Origin: Synechococcales cyanobacterium GL140_1_metabinner_5_sub
Lineage (GTDB): Bacteria; Cyanobacteriota; Cyanobacteriia; Cyanobacteriales; Chamaesiphonaceae
Direction: 5' to 3'
Length of the DNA stretch: 64,000 nt
Assembly: GCA_025359065.1 (NCBI GenBank)
Contig: JANYHM010000115.1
Coordinates: 79,512-143,511 of the forward strand
Position 1 is the stretch's first letter, and every line of letters starts with the position of its first letter. The notes below the pieces were generated by a model. The model saw only the letters and a program-made list of their open reading frames with translations, was not told the DNA's origin and searched no databases. This document shows positions 1-9,072 of this stretch, one piece after another. The position numbers were made by a program, and so were the translations under genes.

Positions 1-2532
1 GGCGATGATCGATCGAATCCGTTGCTGTGCGGCTGCGTCAATCACTGGACCAATTTTAGTACTTGGATCCGCAGCGTTGCCTACATTTAATGACTTGGTG
101 GCATCTACTAGGCGATTAATAAAGGCATCATAAACTGGTGCAAGTACGATTACGCGGGAACAGGCTGAGCATTTTTGGCCACTATAGCCAAAGGCTGAAT
201 AGATTACTCCTTGCACCGCCTGGTCTAAATCGGCGCTTTCATCAATTACGATCGCATTTTTGCCACCCATTTCTGCTACTACTCGTTTGAGATGTTTTTG
301 TCCCGGCTGTAGAATTGCGGCATTGGCATATATTTCGCAGCCGACTGATTGGGAACCAGTAAAGACGATCATATGTACGGCTGGATGTTTGACTAAATGT
401 GCTCCTACGGTGGAGCCACTCCCTGGTACATATTGGAACACTCCCGGTGGGATGCCAGCTTCTACTAAAATTTCACTGAGTTTGGCGGCGATTACTGCGG
501 TGACTGCGGCGGGCTTTAACAGCACGCAATTCCCGCTTACGAGGGCAGCTACAGTCATGCCGGTGGGAATGGCGAGGGGAAAGTTCCAAGGAGAAATTAC
601 CAACACAATGCCTTTGGGAGCGTAGTGGTAGCGATCGGTTTCCCCTGCCACGTCATAGACTATTTCTGGGGCTAAGCGTTCCATTTCTGCTGCGTAGTAG
701 CGACAAAAATCTACAGCTTCGGAGACTTCGCCATCGGCTTGTTTGAGGGGCTTGCCAGCTTCAAAGACCATCCAGGCATTTAGTTCGTGACGACGGGCTT
801 CTAGTAAATCTGCGGCGCGACGGAGGATGGCGGTGCGTTCGGCTACTGGGGTTTTACGCCAGGTTTGAAAGGCTTTTTGGGCAGCGAGGATGGCTTGATC
901 GGCCTGTTCGATGTTAATTTGGCCGATCGAACCCACTACTTCTGTAGGATTTGATGGATTGACCGAGGGAATGATGGTGGTGGTGGGGAACCATTGACCA
1001 TTTAACAATGGCCAGTAGGTTTGACCAAGCTGTTGGTGGACTTTTTCTAGGGCTGTTGTGGCTTGAGAACGTAATTGGTCGATCGCATAGTCAGTATCGG
1101 CAGATGAATTAATGTGGGTGATTGTTGATGATGATTTTATGGGTGTGGGTAGCACTATATCACTATCTAAATCTCCTGATCCCCAAGTAGGTACTGCTAG
1201 TAGTGATTCTAAAGGCACATTCTCTAGGCTTTGCTTGAGAAAAGAACTATTGGCAGTATTTTCTAGCAATCGGCGAGTGAGATAGGCCATGCCCGGTATG
1301 AGGGTGCCATAGGGGCAATAGACTCGTACTCTTCGACCTTGCTGGGCGAGGGTGGCGGCAAATTGGTCGGCCATGCCGTAGAGAACTTGAAATTCGATGT
1401 GTTCTGGGGGGATTTCTAAGGTTTGGGCGATCGCGATGGCTCGGGATTGGGAGCGAATGTTGTGGCTGCCGATCGCGGCATGGAGATATTGATGGTTTTC
1501 TAACAACAACTGGCTCATCCGCTCGAAGTTAGCGTCGGTGGAGGATTTGTGGTTGTAAACCGGGGTTGGCCAATGATTTTGACGGGCGGCGATGCTTTCT
1601 TGATCCCAGTAGGCTCCTTTGACTAGGCGGAGGGTAAGGGAGTGGCCGCGTTCTTTGACCCAGGTGATCAGATCTTGGAGGTCTTGGTAGCTGTCGCGGA
1701 GGTAGGCTTGAAGGGTGAGTCCGATATCGGTGCGATCGCGGAATTCGGGTTCTAGTAATAGGCTTTTGAGAGTCTGGAGGGTGGCGTTTTTGTAGCGATA
1801 TTGTTCCATGTCGAAATGTACTGCGGCACCGAGCTCTTGTGCTTTGCGAAGGAGAATGCGGATTCGATCACTTACTTTAGCCTGAGAACCGACTACATCT
1901 AATGGGTCAAATTGGGAATAGAAGGCGGTGAGTTTGACGGATACTTGTATGGAGGTTTGCGCTGCGGCAGTGAGCTGTGCTATTAGTTGCAGATATTGGT
2001 CTAGGTAGGCTTGGGCTTCGGTTTCGGTGACTACGGCTTCTCCGAGTAAGTCCATGGTGAAGGTCATGGATTGTTTGCGAAGCTGTTGAATGGTTTTGAG
2101 GGTTTGGGGGAGGGTTTCTCCGGCGATGTATTTGCGGGCGAGGGTTTCTACAGATGTAGTGAGGGTGGTGGCGGCTACTTGCGCAGGGAGGGAGTCGTTG
2201 GTGGTGAAGTTGAGGAGGTTTTTGAGGGCGGTGGGGAGTTCTACTTCGGGGGTGTTGAGATATTCTTGGAGGTGGCGGGCGATTTCGGTTTTGGTGGTGA
2301 GGGCGGGGAGGCAGTCGATGAGGCGGAAGAGTTGGACGCGGAGTGCGGGGTTGTCCATTGTCCAATTCAGCAGTTTTTCGTCCCAGCGCAGTTGGTCGCG
2401 GAGTTTGGTAAGAATCGATCGGTTGGTGGTAGTAGCAAGTAGTTGACTAGCAATTTTTAGGGTTTGGTTTTCGATTACTTCTGGTATAAGCAATGAAGGT
2501 GAAGGGGTCGAGCTGTTTGGATTTGAGTTCAT
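1..2532 (-). CDS. putA: Bifunctional proline dehydrogenase / P5C dehydrogenase (PutA), 3' end beyond window
   Basis: Oxidises proline to P5C and then to glutamate. The reading frame is open from the ATG at 2532 to the window edge, giving 844 codons with the C-terminus missing. The N-terminal half holds the FAD proline dehydrogenase barrel, with LVKGAYWD and VYNHKSSTDANF motifs. The C-terminal half is an aldehyde dehydrogenase, with SPWNFPLAIP, the catalytic Glu in VVAEMGGKNA and the catalytic Cys in GYSGQKCSAC near the edge. Cyanobacterial PutA is usually close to 1000 residues, so about 150 are outside. No DNA-binding N-terminal domain is visible. The gene lies downstream of cphA on the same strand and would use the proline that the ArgZ/AgrE protein makes. 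The family call is firm; the flavin and substrate roles are taken from the family. Confidence 0.93.
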   Translation of the reverse strand, partial: MNSNPNSSTPSPSLLIPEVIENQTLKIASQLLATTTNRSILTKLRDQLRWDEKLLNWTMDNPALRVQLFRLIDCLPALTTKTEIARHLQEYLNTPEVELPTALKNLLNFTTNDSLPAQVAATTLTTSVETLARKYIAGETLPQTLKTIQQLRKQSMTFTMDLLGEAVVTETEAQAYLDQYLQLIAQLTAAAQTSIQVSVKLTAFYSQFDPLDVVGSQAKVSDRIRILLRKAQELGAAVHFDMEQYRYKNATLQTLKSLLLEPEFRDRTDIGLTLQAYLRDSYQDLQDLITWVKERGHSLTLRLVKGAYWDQESIAARQNHWPTPVYNHKSSTDANFERMSQLLLENHQYLHAAIGSHNIRSQSRAIAIAQTLEIPPEHIEFQVLYGMADQFAATLAQQGRRVRVYCPYGTLIPGMAYLTRRLLENTANSSFLKQSLENVPLESLLAVPTWGSGDLDSDIVLPTPIKSSSTITHINSSADTDYAIDQLRSQATTALEKVHQQLGQTYWPLLNGQWFPTTTIIPSVNPSNPTEVVGSIGQINIEQADQAILAAQKAFQTWRKTPVAERTAILRRAADLLEARRHELNAWMVFEAGKPLKQADGEVSEAVDFCRYYAAEMERLAPEIVYDVAGETDRYHYAPKGIVLVISPWNFPLAIPTGMTVAALVSGNCVLLKPAAVTAVIAAKLSEILVEAGIPPGVFQYVPGSGSTVGAHLVKHPAVHMIVFTGSQSVGCEIYANAAILQPGQKHLKRVVAEMGGKNAIVIDESADLDQAVQGVIYSAFGYSGQKCSACSRVIVLAPVYDAFINRLVDATKSLNVGNAADPSTKIGPVIDAAAQQRIRSIIA

Positions 2533-2600
2533 GACTTGGTCTTCTTTGCTATTTTCGGACTAAGTAAAAGTGTTTTTGTAGCTATCAGCTTGGTTCTTGG

Positions 2601-2614
2601 GGGGGCCGACCCCC
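2601..2614 (-). terminator. GC-rich hairpin after cphA
   Basis: A GGGGG/CCCCC stem with a 4-base loop starts 3 bases past the cphA stop codon. It has no clear T tract, so it may be an attenuator or RNA-stabilising hairpin rather than a full terminator between cphA and putA. Confidence 0.4.
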
Positions 2615-2616
2615 AG

Positions 2617-5355
2617 CTAATGATAGCCATTCTGACTCCCCTTGTTAGCAACAGTTGTTGCTGCTAGTTTGGCATCTAAGGCTTTTTCTAACAGAGGAAC
2701 ATTATCCTGAAGAGATTCCTTGGATTCTGACATCAAATTAACAGGGACGGGGTTGCGAGACATGATTAGTGAAATCGCGCGGCTGACGTTGTCGGGAAAA
2801 ATAACTACCAGGGTATTTTTGGCGTTGTTATCCAGTGCCCATTCGATCGCCTCAGATTCGTTTAGTAATATTGAATAGGAAGCTGCTTGATCGGTGGCTT
2901 GGATGCCCTGAACTATTAGCTCGGCTACGTCTCCCCAGGCACGACCTCGGCCATCGTCGTCTTCTTTTACAATGATGTGATCGAAGAACTGGGCCGATAA
3001 TGCGCCTAGCTCGATTAAATCTTCGTCTCGTCGATCGCCAGGGCCACCCACTACCCCAACGGTGGGGCCAGACCAATTTTTCACGAAGCTGCCTACCGCT
3101 GCATAGCCTGCGGGGTTGTGGGCATAGTCTACCAAAGCGTGATAGCTACCGAGATTAAACAAATTCATTCTGCCCGGTGTTTGGGCTGCTGAGGCATGGA
3201 AGCTCTGGAGAGCCGATCGAATATGTTCTACTTTTACTCCTTGTACAAAGGTTGCTAGGCAGGCAGCGAGAGCATTGGCAATCATAAATGGTGCTCGGCC
3301 ACCCAAAGTTAGAGGCACTCGATCGACTTTTTCAATGCGATGCACCCAGTCTTGCTGCAAAATGACCAAATAGTCTTCTTCATAAACAGCGGCAATGCCA
3401 CCCCGATTGACGTGAGAGCGCACCAGTGGATTATTAGGATCCATTGAGAAATAAGCTACTTTGCCCCGTACTAGTTCTGCCATATCAGCAACTCTTTGAT
3501 CGTCGGCGTTGAGTACTGCATAACCATCGGCATGGACGGTTTCGGCCACTACCGCTTTTACTTTGGCTAATTGATCGATCGTCTCAATATCGCCTAAGCC
3601 CAAATGATCGGCGGCGACATTTAAAATTACGCCTACATCACAGGTTTGGAATGCCAGACCCGATCGCAGCATTCCACCTCGGGCTGTTTCTAACACTGCA
3701 ATATCTACGGTGGGATCTTGAAGAATTAGTTGGGCGCTTTGTGGTCCGGTGGTGTCGCCTTTTTCAATGAGGTGCTCGCCGATGTAAATACCATCGGTGG
3801 TGGTAAAGCCCACGGAGTCGTAAATCTGGCTGAAGATATGGGCAATGAGGCGAGTGGTGGTGGTCTTGCCATTAGTGCCGGTCACTGCCACGATCGGAAT
3901 CCGGGTAGGGACATTGGGCGGAAACAGCATACTGATGATTGGGGCGGCTACATTGCGACCAACACCCACACTGGGAGAAATGTGCATTCTTAGACCCGGC
4001 GCAGCGTTAACTTCTACAATTACTCCGTCGGCTTCGGCTAATGTTTTAGAAATATCTGTGGTGACGACATCAATGCCGGTGACATCAAGATCGATGATCT
4101 TAGAGACTCTTTCGGCTAACCATCGGGTTTCGGGGTGAATTTCGTCGGTGCGATCAATCGCAATGCCGCCGGTGCTCAAATTTGCAGTGGCTCGCAGGTA
4201 GCAAATTTGGTCTGGGGGCAGAATGGTGTCTAGGGTATAACCCTGATTACTCAATATTTCATCGGTAGAGTTATCAAGTTTAATTAGGGTCAACATATTG
4301 TCATGACCTTCGCCCCTGCGCAGATCTTGGTTTTCTTTGTCGATTAAAGCAGAGACAGAATCTTGACCATTACCAACTACATGGGCAGGTACTCGCTCAG
4401 CTACTGCTACCACTTTATGATTGACTACTAAAATGCGATGGTCGCGCCCTTGATAAAAATGCTCGACAATTACGCCCTTAGAAACTTCTTTGGCTCGATC
4501 GTAGGCGATTTCGACGTGCTCCCAAGAGTTAATATCGATTGTAATCCCTCGACCATGATTGCCACTGAGGGGTTTAATGACGATCGGGAAGCCTCCTAGA
4601 CGGGGAATAGCGTCTTCTAATTCACTGAAAGAATAAATCACCATACCTTGGGGCACTCTTGCTCCCATGCTGGCCAGGATGTTTTTGGTTTTTTCTTTAT
4701 TGCAGGCTAGCTCTACTGCCAAAATATTGCTGTGAGCAGTCAGTGATGCCTGGATGCGCTTTTGATGTTTGCCATAGCCTAACTGTATTAAGTCGCAGGT
4801 TTCTAGAGGCATCCAAGGAATGCCTCGGGATTCGGCTTCGCGCACTAATGATTCGGTGGTGGCTCCCAATGATGCCTGATTTTGCAGGTCACGTAGGTCG
4901 GCGATATCTCTAGCCAATTCGGAGGCAGGATAGCTGCCGGTTTCGATAATGCTTTCACACAGCCTGAGGGCGGCTCTGGCGGCGTAACGCCCTACTTCTT
5001 CGATTTGGTACTCAAAGACCACTTGATATACGCCAGGAGTGGCTGTTTCGCGGGTGCGGCCAAATCCGACGTTGATTCCTATTAGGTTTTGTAGTTCTAG
5101 TGCTACATGCTCCAAGATATGCCCTAGCATGGTGCCTTCTTTGACCCGCTGGAGAAAGCCCCCACGACAGCCCGGTGAACAAAAATGCTCTTCTAAACTG
5201 GGTAGTGCCACTACCAGGCTCTCGTAGAATTTTGGAATGGTGTTGGATGGTCGATCGGCTAATTCCTCCAAATCCAGTCTTACTAAAATCAGTTTCGATC
5301 GACGAATGCTCCAATAGTTTGGTCCGCGTAATGTTTGGGTTTGGAGGATTTTCAT
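2617..5355 (-). CDS. cphA: Cyanophycin synthetase
   Basis: Polymerises aspartate and arginine into multi-L-arginyl-poly-L-aspartate (cyanophycin), using ATP, in the cytoplasm. The protein is 912 residues, the usual size. Its three modules are an N-terminal cyanophycin-specific domain (about 1-160), an ATP-grasp domain (about 200-460, with VIKPLSGNHGRG) and a C-terminal Mur-ligase-like domain with P-loop GTNGKTTTT at about 493-501. The start MKILQTQTLRGPNYWS matches the family's usual beginning. The gene lies 243 bp downstream of cphB on the same strand, and a GTA-N8-TAC site lies in that gap. This is a very confident call. Confidence 0.97.
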   Translation of the reverse strand: MKILQTQTLRGPNYWSIRRSKLILVRLDLEELADRPSNTIPKFYESLVVALPSLEEHFCSPGCRGGFLQRVKEGTMLGHILEHVALELQNLIGINVGFGRTRETATPGVYQVVFEYQIEEVGRYAARAALRLCESIIETGSYPASELARDIADLRDLQNQASLGATTESLVREAESRGIPWMPLETCDLIQLGYGKHQKRIQASLTAHSNILAVELACNKEKTKNILASMGARVPQGMVIYSFSELEDAIPRLGGFPIVIKPLSGNHGRGITIDINSWEHVEIAYDRAKEVSKGVIVEHFYQGRDHRILVVNHKVVAVAERVPAHVVGNGQDSVSALIDKENQDLRRGEGHDNMLTLIKLDNSTDEILSNQGYTLDTILPPDQICYLRATANLSTGGIAIDRTDEIHPETRWLAERVSKIIDLDVTGIDVVTTDISKTLAEADGVIVEVNAAPGLRMHISPSVGVGRNVAAPIISMLFPPNVPTRIPIVAVTGTNGKTTTTRLIAHIFSQIYDSVGFTTTDGIYIGEHLIEKGDTTGPQSAQLILQDPTVDIAVLETARGGMLRSGLAFQTCDVGVILNVAADHLGLGDIETIDQLAKVKAVVAETVHADGYAVLNADDQRVADMAELVRGKVAYFSMDPNNPLVRSHVNRGGIAAVYEEDYLVILQQDWVHRIEKVDRVPLTLGGRAPFMIANALAACLATFVQGVKVEHIRSALQSFHASAAQTPGRMNLFNLGSYHALVDYAHNPAGYAAVGSFVKNWSGPTVGVVGGPGDRRDEDLIELGALSAQFFDHIIVKEDDDGRGRAWGDVAELIVQGIQATDQAASYSILLNESEAIEWALDNNAKNTLVVIFPDNVSRAISLIMSRNPVPVNLMSESKESLQDNVPLLEKALDAKLAATTVANKGSQNGYH

Positions 5356-5540
5356 AAGTAATGACTTGAAAGATAGCTTGGATTAAGGCTGGATGAAATT
5401 TATCAAATCTGTCGTTGTAAGTAACTAGGTTGCTTAAGGTTGAAAATAGGTGAATTTGACGTGATGCCAGAAGTTTTCAAGATTGACTAATTATTTTAAG
5501 TCCAAAACATTATTGATGTAATACAATCAACTATTTTTCT

Positions 5541-5554
5541 GTACTTTTGGCTAC
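5541..5554 (-). promoter_or_regulatory. Candidate NtcA site upstream of cphA
   Basis: An exact GTA-N8-TAC palindrome sits 186 bp upstream of the cphA start, in the cphB-cphA gap. I found no -10 element at the classic 22-23 bp spacing. An exact match is expected by chance about once per 4 kb, so support comes mainly from its position next to a nitrogen-storage gene. Confidence 0.35.
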
Positions 5555-5598
5555 ATTATGAATTATTTACCTGAAGAATAATGCTCTGAATATTTTAA

Positions 5599-6462
5599 CT
5601 AGTTGTCCAAAATACAGCGCTGCTGGTAGTTATATCGATCGCCTTGACTTAAGACATGAACAGTAAGTTTGTGTAGACTGAGCGGGGATGTATCATTACT
5701 TTCTAGGTAGTTGGTATGCAGCGTTTCACCAGGATCGATCACAGTAATAGTGCCTTTACCTAGCACTTCAAAGGTGCAATCGTTTTCAAAAGCTGCACAA
5801 GTATCTTCATCTATACCCAAACCCAATTTATCGGGATGGGCAGCGATCGCACTCATTAAGCGCGCCATGCGATTGCGGTTATGAAAATGTTGATCTACTA
5901 GTAATTCTGGAATTATGCTTAAGCCATTGGTCAGGTCAACTAAAGACCGGTTGGGGGATTCGCCACTACTGCCAGCGGCGATCATTTTTTCACCCATAAT
6001 TGCGGCACCGGCACTGGTGCCAGCTACCATCAGTTCGCCCAGGTGCAGTCTTTGCTTGAGTAATTCGACAAATTTACTGCCGCCGATCAAATCGCACAGA
6101 CGCTGCTGATCTCCACCAGTAATAAAAATGCCTGTGCAGTTGTCCAAGGTGTTCAGCCAAGACTCTTGATCACATTCTTTGGCCACCCGAATATCGAGGA
6201 TCTGGACTTGTTGGGCACCCATTTCTCGAAATATTTGGTGGTAGCGATCGCCTACAACACTGGGTTCTTGGGAGGCGCAGGGGATGATGCCAATTTTAGC
6301 CTTCTTGCCACCAGCGCTTTCAAAAAAGGCGGTCAAAATGCTGCGCCCATTGGCTTTGTCCTCTGCTCCACCAATTACCATTATTGGATATTGGGTTGGA
6401 GTGGTCATAATTGTTTCAGCGATAAAAGGCCGGGGTTCAAGCACAGAACTTGAATGCTTCAT
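5599..6462 (-). CDS. cphB: Cyanophycinase
   Basis: Exopeptidase that cuts cyanophycin into beta-Asp-Arg dipeptides. It is a peptidase S51-type serine enzyme. The nucleophile elbow AGTSAGAA places the catalytic Ser at about residue 150, and FITGGDQQRL at about 113-122 is the conserved Gly-Gly-Asp-Gln segment. Its length of 287 residues is slightly above the usual 270 or so. A second Met at residue 19 (position 6408) could be the true start, but AGG lies about 9 bases before the first. It is co-oriented with cphA and argZ, as expected for a storage-mobilising set. Confidence 0.95.
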   Translation of the reverse strand: MKHSSSVLEPRPFIAETIMTTPTQYPIMVIGGAEDKANGRSILTAFFESAGGKKAKIGIIPCASQEPSVVGDRYHQIFREMGAQQVQILDIRVAKECDQESWLNTLDNCTGIFITGGDQQRLCDLIGGSKFVELLKQRLHLGELMVAGTSAGAAIMGEKMIAAGSSGESPNRSLVDLTNGLSIIPELLVDQHFHNRNRMARLMSAIAAHPDKLGLGIDEDTCAAFENDCTFEVLGKGTITVIDPGETLHTNYLESNDTSPLSLHKLTVHVLSQGDRYNYQQRCILDN

Positions 6463-6505
6463 TGTATATTACCTGGTTAAAAAAAATTAAATATGGACGT
6501 TGTTT

Positions 6506-8638
6506 TTAGTGTTTGTACTGTCCTGTCAACTTATTGAGTTGCTGAACTAACAGACTTAAAAACAATCCTACATCGGTCACAACCCCGATCGACTCAATAG
6601 AGCCCCGATCGCTTAACTTAGTCACCACGGCTGGATTAATATCAATGCAAACCATCTTGACCCCCGCCGGAGTCATATTACCCACTCCGATCGAGTGCAG
6701 CATACTAGACAGCATCAAAATCAGATCTGCCCCCTCAATTAAGCGGGTGTAGTCTGCTTGGGCTTCGATCAGATCCATTTTGGTATCGGGCAGTGGCCCA
6801 TCATCTCGAATTGAGCCAGCCAGAGAAAAGGGGACATTGTGTTTGACGCATTCATACATCACTCCGCTTTTTAACACCCCTTGCTCCACGGCTTGGGCAA
6901 TGCTGCCACAGCGGCGAATGGTGTTGATTGCTTTCAGGTGATGGCGGTGTCCACCATGTACCGATACACCGCGCTGCATATCGACACCTAAAGAGGTGCC
7001 CATGAGAGATTGTTCGATATCATGAACAGCGATCGCATTACCACCCAACAGCGCCTGCACATAGCCCTCTCGGATTAGCTGGTTGAGATGTTCACTGCCG
7101 CCAGTATGAATGACCACGGGGCCGGCAGTTACGACTACCTTGCCACCTCGATCGCGGATTTGGCGCAAGTCCCAGGCAATTTGTTCGACCACTAATTCCA
7201 CGCTCCGCTCACTAGAAACCCCGGCTCCCATGAAGCTGAATTCTTCGGCGTTCTTTTTGAGAGTAGGGAGCTTGCGTTTGGTGCGGATGCCTTCGCTACC
7301 AATTACTACCGATTCCCCGATTTGCAAATTGCGCAGTAGCTTGCAGCGGGCGATAATGCCTTCAGGAGTTTGGGTAACGGCGATCGCCCCGTCCATTCGT
7401 TGCCCTTGCACCTTGATCCACTGCTCACCCACTAGAACTTCGGTGGGATAAATAGTAGTGGCATAAAAATCATCTGCCGCCACACCAGCCTGAGTTACAG
7501 CAGCTAAGCTTGCAGGAACTGCTTCGGCAGCACTGATGGCTCCTAAATCGATCAACTGCGCCATGATATCGGCCATAACGGCGGTATCGGGAGCAGATAC
7601 TTTCACTTCAGCTACAGAGGTATCTTGACGCTGATTGCCCAGATTAAAGCTCACGACTTGGAAGCTGCCACCCCCAATCACGATGGTATCTAGTACTCGA
7701 TTCACTAGCCCAGAGTCCAACAAATGGCCTTCGAGATGAATGACTTTGGTTTGAATGGCCGATGAGCGCGGTGATTCTCGGTGTGGCTCAATTACTTTGA
7801 GAGTTAAACACTTGGCGGCACCACCTGCTTTCAGGAATTCAGTCAGGGGCGTTTCAACTACCGTAAAACCTCGATCGGCCAACAGTTTATTCAAACCGTC
7901 ACTGACCTTATTCATTACTACAACTCTATCAATGTTCACCGTATTACAGGCAAAATTGACCGCATCAGCTTCACTAATAGCAATTCGTTTCTCTGGGGGC
8001 ACTCGCAGCTCAATTAAGTGATTGGAGTAGGTATCAAACGCGGGCGGATAGTATAGTAAATATCCATCAGTGAGCGGACAAAAGCAGGTATCCAAATGAT
8101 AAAATCGCCGATCGACCAATCGTAAAGACAAAACCTCTACGTCCAACCATTCAGCTAAGTAAGGATGAGAGTCAAGTTCCGATCGAAAACCATAACCAGC
8201 CCACAGCCAGCCACCAGCCCGATCCATTAAAGCATCACCGGCACCCTCAAAAGGCAAACTATTTGGCAGAAGATGCACCTTGTAACCCTGGTCAGCAAAC
8301 CACTTGTGGAAATGTGGTTCTTCTCCTTGGCGTTCGGGATGGAAAAAGCGACTAAGCACCACTGCATCTCCCAAAATCAAACCAGCGTTGGCAGTAAATA
8401 CCATGTCTGGCCAGCCAGGCTGTGGTTCTACCAAGTCCACCTGGGCATATTTTTGTAAAACTTGGTAGAGCTGAGTCCATTGAGCCAAAGCCTGATCGCG
8501 TGACGATCGATGGATATTGCCTTCCATCCAAGGATTAATCACATAATCGACTTCGTAATGATCAGGGGCACACATGAGGATGCGCATGGTATCAGTCTTT
8601 AGTTCATCGGTCGTTGGAGTATCTGTGGTTAAAGACAT
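6506..8638 (-). CDS. argZ: Arginine dihydrolase / ornithine cyclodeaminase fusion (ArgZ/AgrE)
   Basis: The N-terminal guanidine-modifying domain converts arginine to ornithine, CO2 and two ammonia. The C-terminal domain is the LOR/SDH-type part that, in AgrE-like proteins, converts ornithine to proline. Visible landmarks are MRILMCAPDHYEVDYVINPW near the start, FYHLDTCFCPL (His at about 181) and the nucleophile Cys at about 277 in GGAAKCLTL. The Rossmann-like C-terminal half contains VVTAGPVVIHTGG and LLGGNAIAVHDIE. At 710 residues it matches the full-length fusion. The first ATG is used here; Met18 would give a start closer to known homologues. It lies 43 bp upstream of cphB on the same strand, linking arginine release to nitrogen recovery. 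Confidence 0.94.
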   Translation of the reverse strand: MSLTTDTPTTDELKTDTMRILMCAPDHYEVDYVINPWMEGNIHRSSRDQALAQWTQLYQVLQKYAQVDLVEPQPGWPDMVFTANAGLILGDAVVLSRFFHPERQGEEPHFHKWFADQGYKVHLLPNSLPFEGAGDALMDRAGGWLWAGYGFRSELDSHPYLAEWLDVEVLSLRLVDRRFYHLDTCFCPLTDGYLLYYPPAFDTYSNHLIELRVPPEKRIAISEADAVNFACNTVNIDRVVVMNKVSDGLNKLLADRGFTVVETPLTEFLKAGGAAKCLTLKVIEPHRESPRSSAIQTKVIHLEGHLLDSGLVNRVLDTIVIGGGSFQVVSFNLGNQRQDTSVAEVKVSAPDTAVMADIMAQLIDLGAISAAEAVPASLAAVTQAGVAADDFYATTIYPTEVLVGEQWIKVQGQRMDGAIAVTQTPEGIIARCKLLRNLQIGESVVIGSEGIRTKRKLPTLKKNAEEFSFMGAGVSSERSVELVVEQIAWDLRQIRDRGGKVVVTAGPVVIHTGGSEHLNQLIREGYVQALLGGNAIAVHDIEQSLMGTSLGVDMQRGVSVHGGHRHHLKAINTIRRCGSIAQAVEQGVLKSGVMYECVKHNVPFSLAGSIRDDGPLPDTKMDLIEAQADYTRLIEGADLILMLSSMLHSIGVGNMTPAGVKMVCIDINPAVVTKLSDRGSIESIGVVTDVGLFLSLLVQQLNKLTGQYKH

Positions 8639-8677
8639 TGGTATATTTTTGTAGAAGACAACAGAAGCTGGAAATAT

Positions 8678-8905
8678 CTAATCTTTTGGTCGGGGTTTAT
8701 CTACATTTGCTTCGCCAACTTCGTAAGCAATCGCGTAAGGATTTTCTACTTTTGTGGATGCTTTACGAATCTCTAACCCGATCAAATCACCGTCCTTGTC
8801 GTAGTCCAACACCAATTCCGGGGCAATTTTTGTTGTTTCTTCGACAGTTGCTTCACTAAAAGAAATTTGCAAAATATCTTTGTCTGGATCATAAATAACT
8901 TTCAT
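8678..8905 (-). CDS. DUF2283 family small protein
   Basis: A 75-residue protein (83 if the frame is read from 8929) with the DUF2283 signature: MKVIYDPDKDILQISF, then a central LVLDYDKDGDLIGLEI. Members are small, often lie near toxin-antitoxin-like pairs, and have no proven function. I chose the Met at 8905 because the DUF2283 homology begins there; neither start has a clear ribosome site. It lies 39 bp upstream of argZ on the same strand. The preceding frame (8916-9072) encodes an unrecognised C-terminal peptide that might be the remnant of a partner. Confidence 0.75.
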   Translation of the reverse strand: MKVIYDPDKDILQISFSEATVEETTKIAPELVLDYDKDGDLIGLEIRKASTKVENPYAIAYEVGEANVDKPRPKD

Positions 8906-9072
8906 TACGGTTTTTTTAAAATTCCACAAAGTTAATCGTAGTCACAGGCAAGGCCGCTTGAATGTATCGTAGGCCACAAAAAAATGTAGCATTGTCGGTC
9001 AGAGTAGCAAGGCTAGAGTAGCCAGACAAGTCTGCACTCCAGATTTGAATTGGCTGTAGTTGTTGAAATGTT

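Noticed and set aside
2071..2446. Gly/Glu-rich or Arg-rich plus-strand frames, and an Arg/Pro-rich minus-strand frame at 1907-2365
   Set aside because: They overlap putA out of frame; the odd composition comes from a run of ACC/CTC codons in the real gene.
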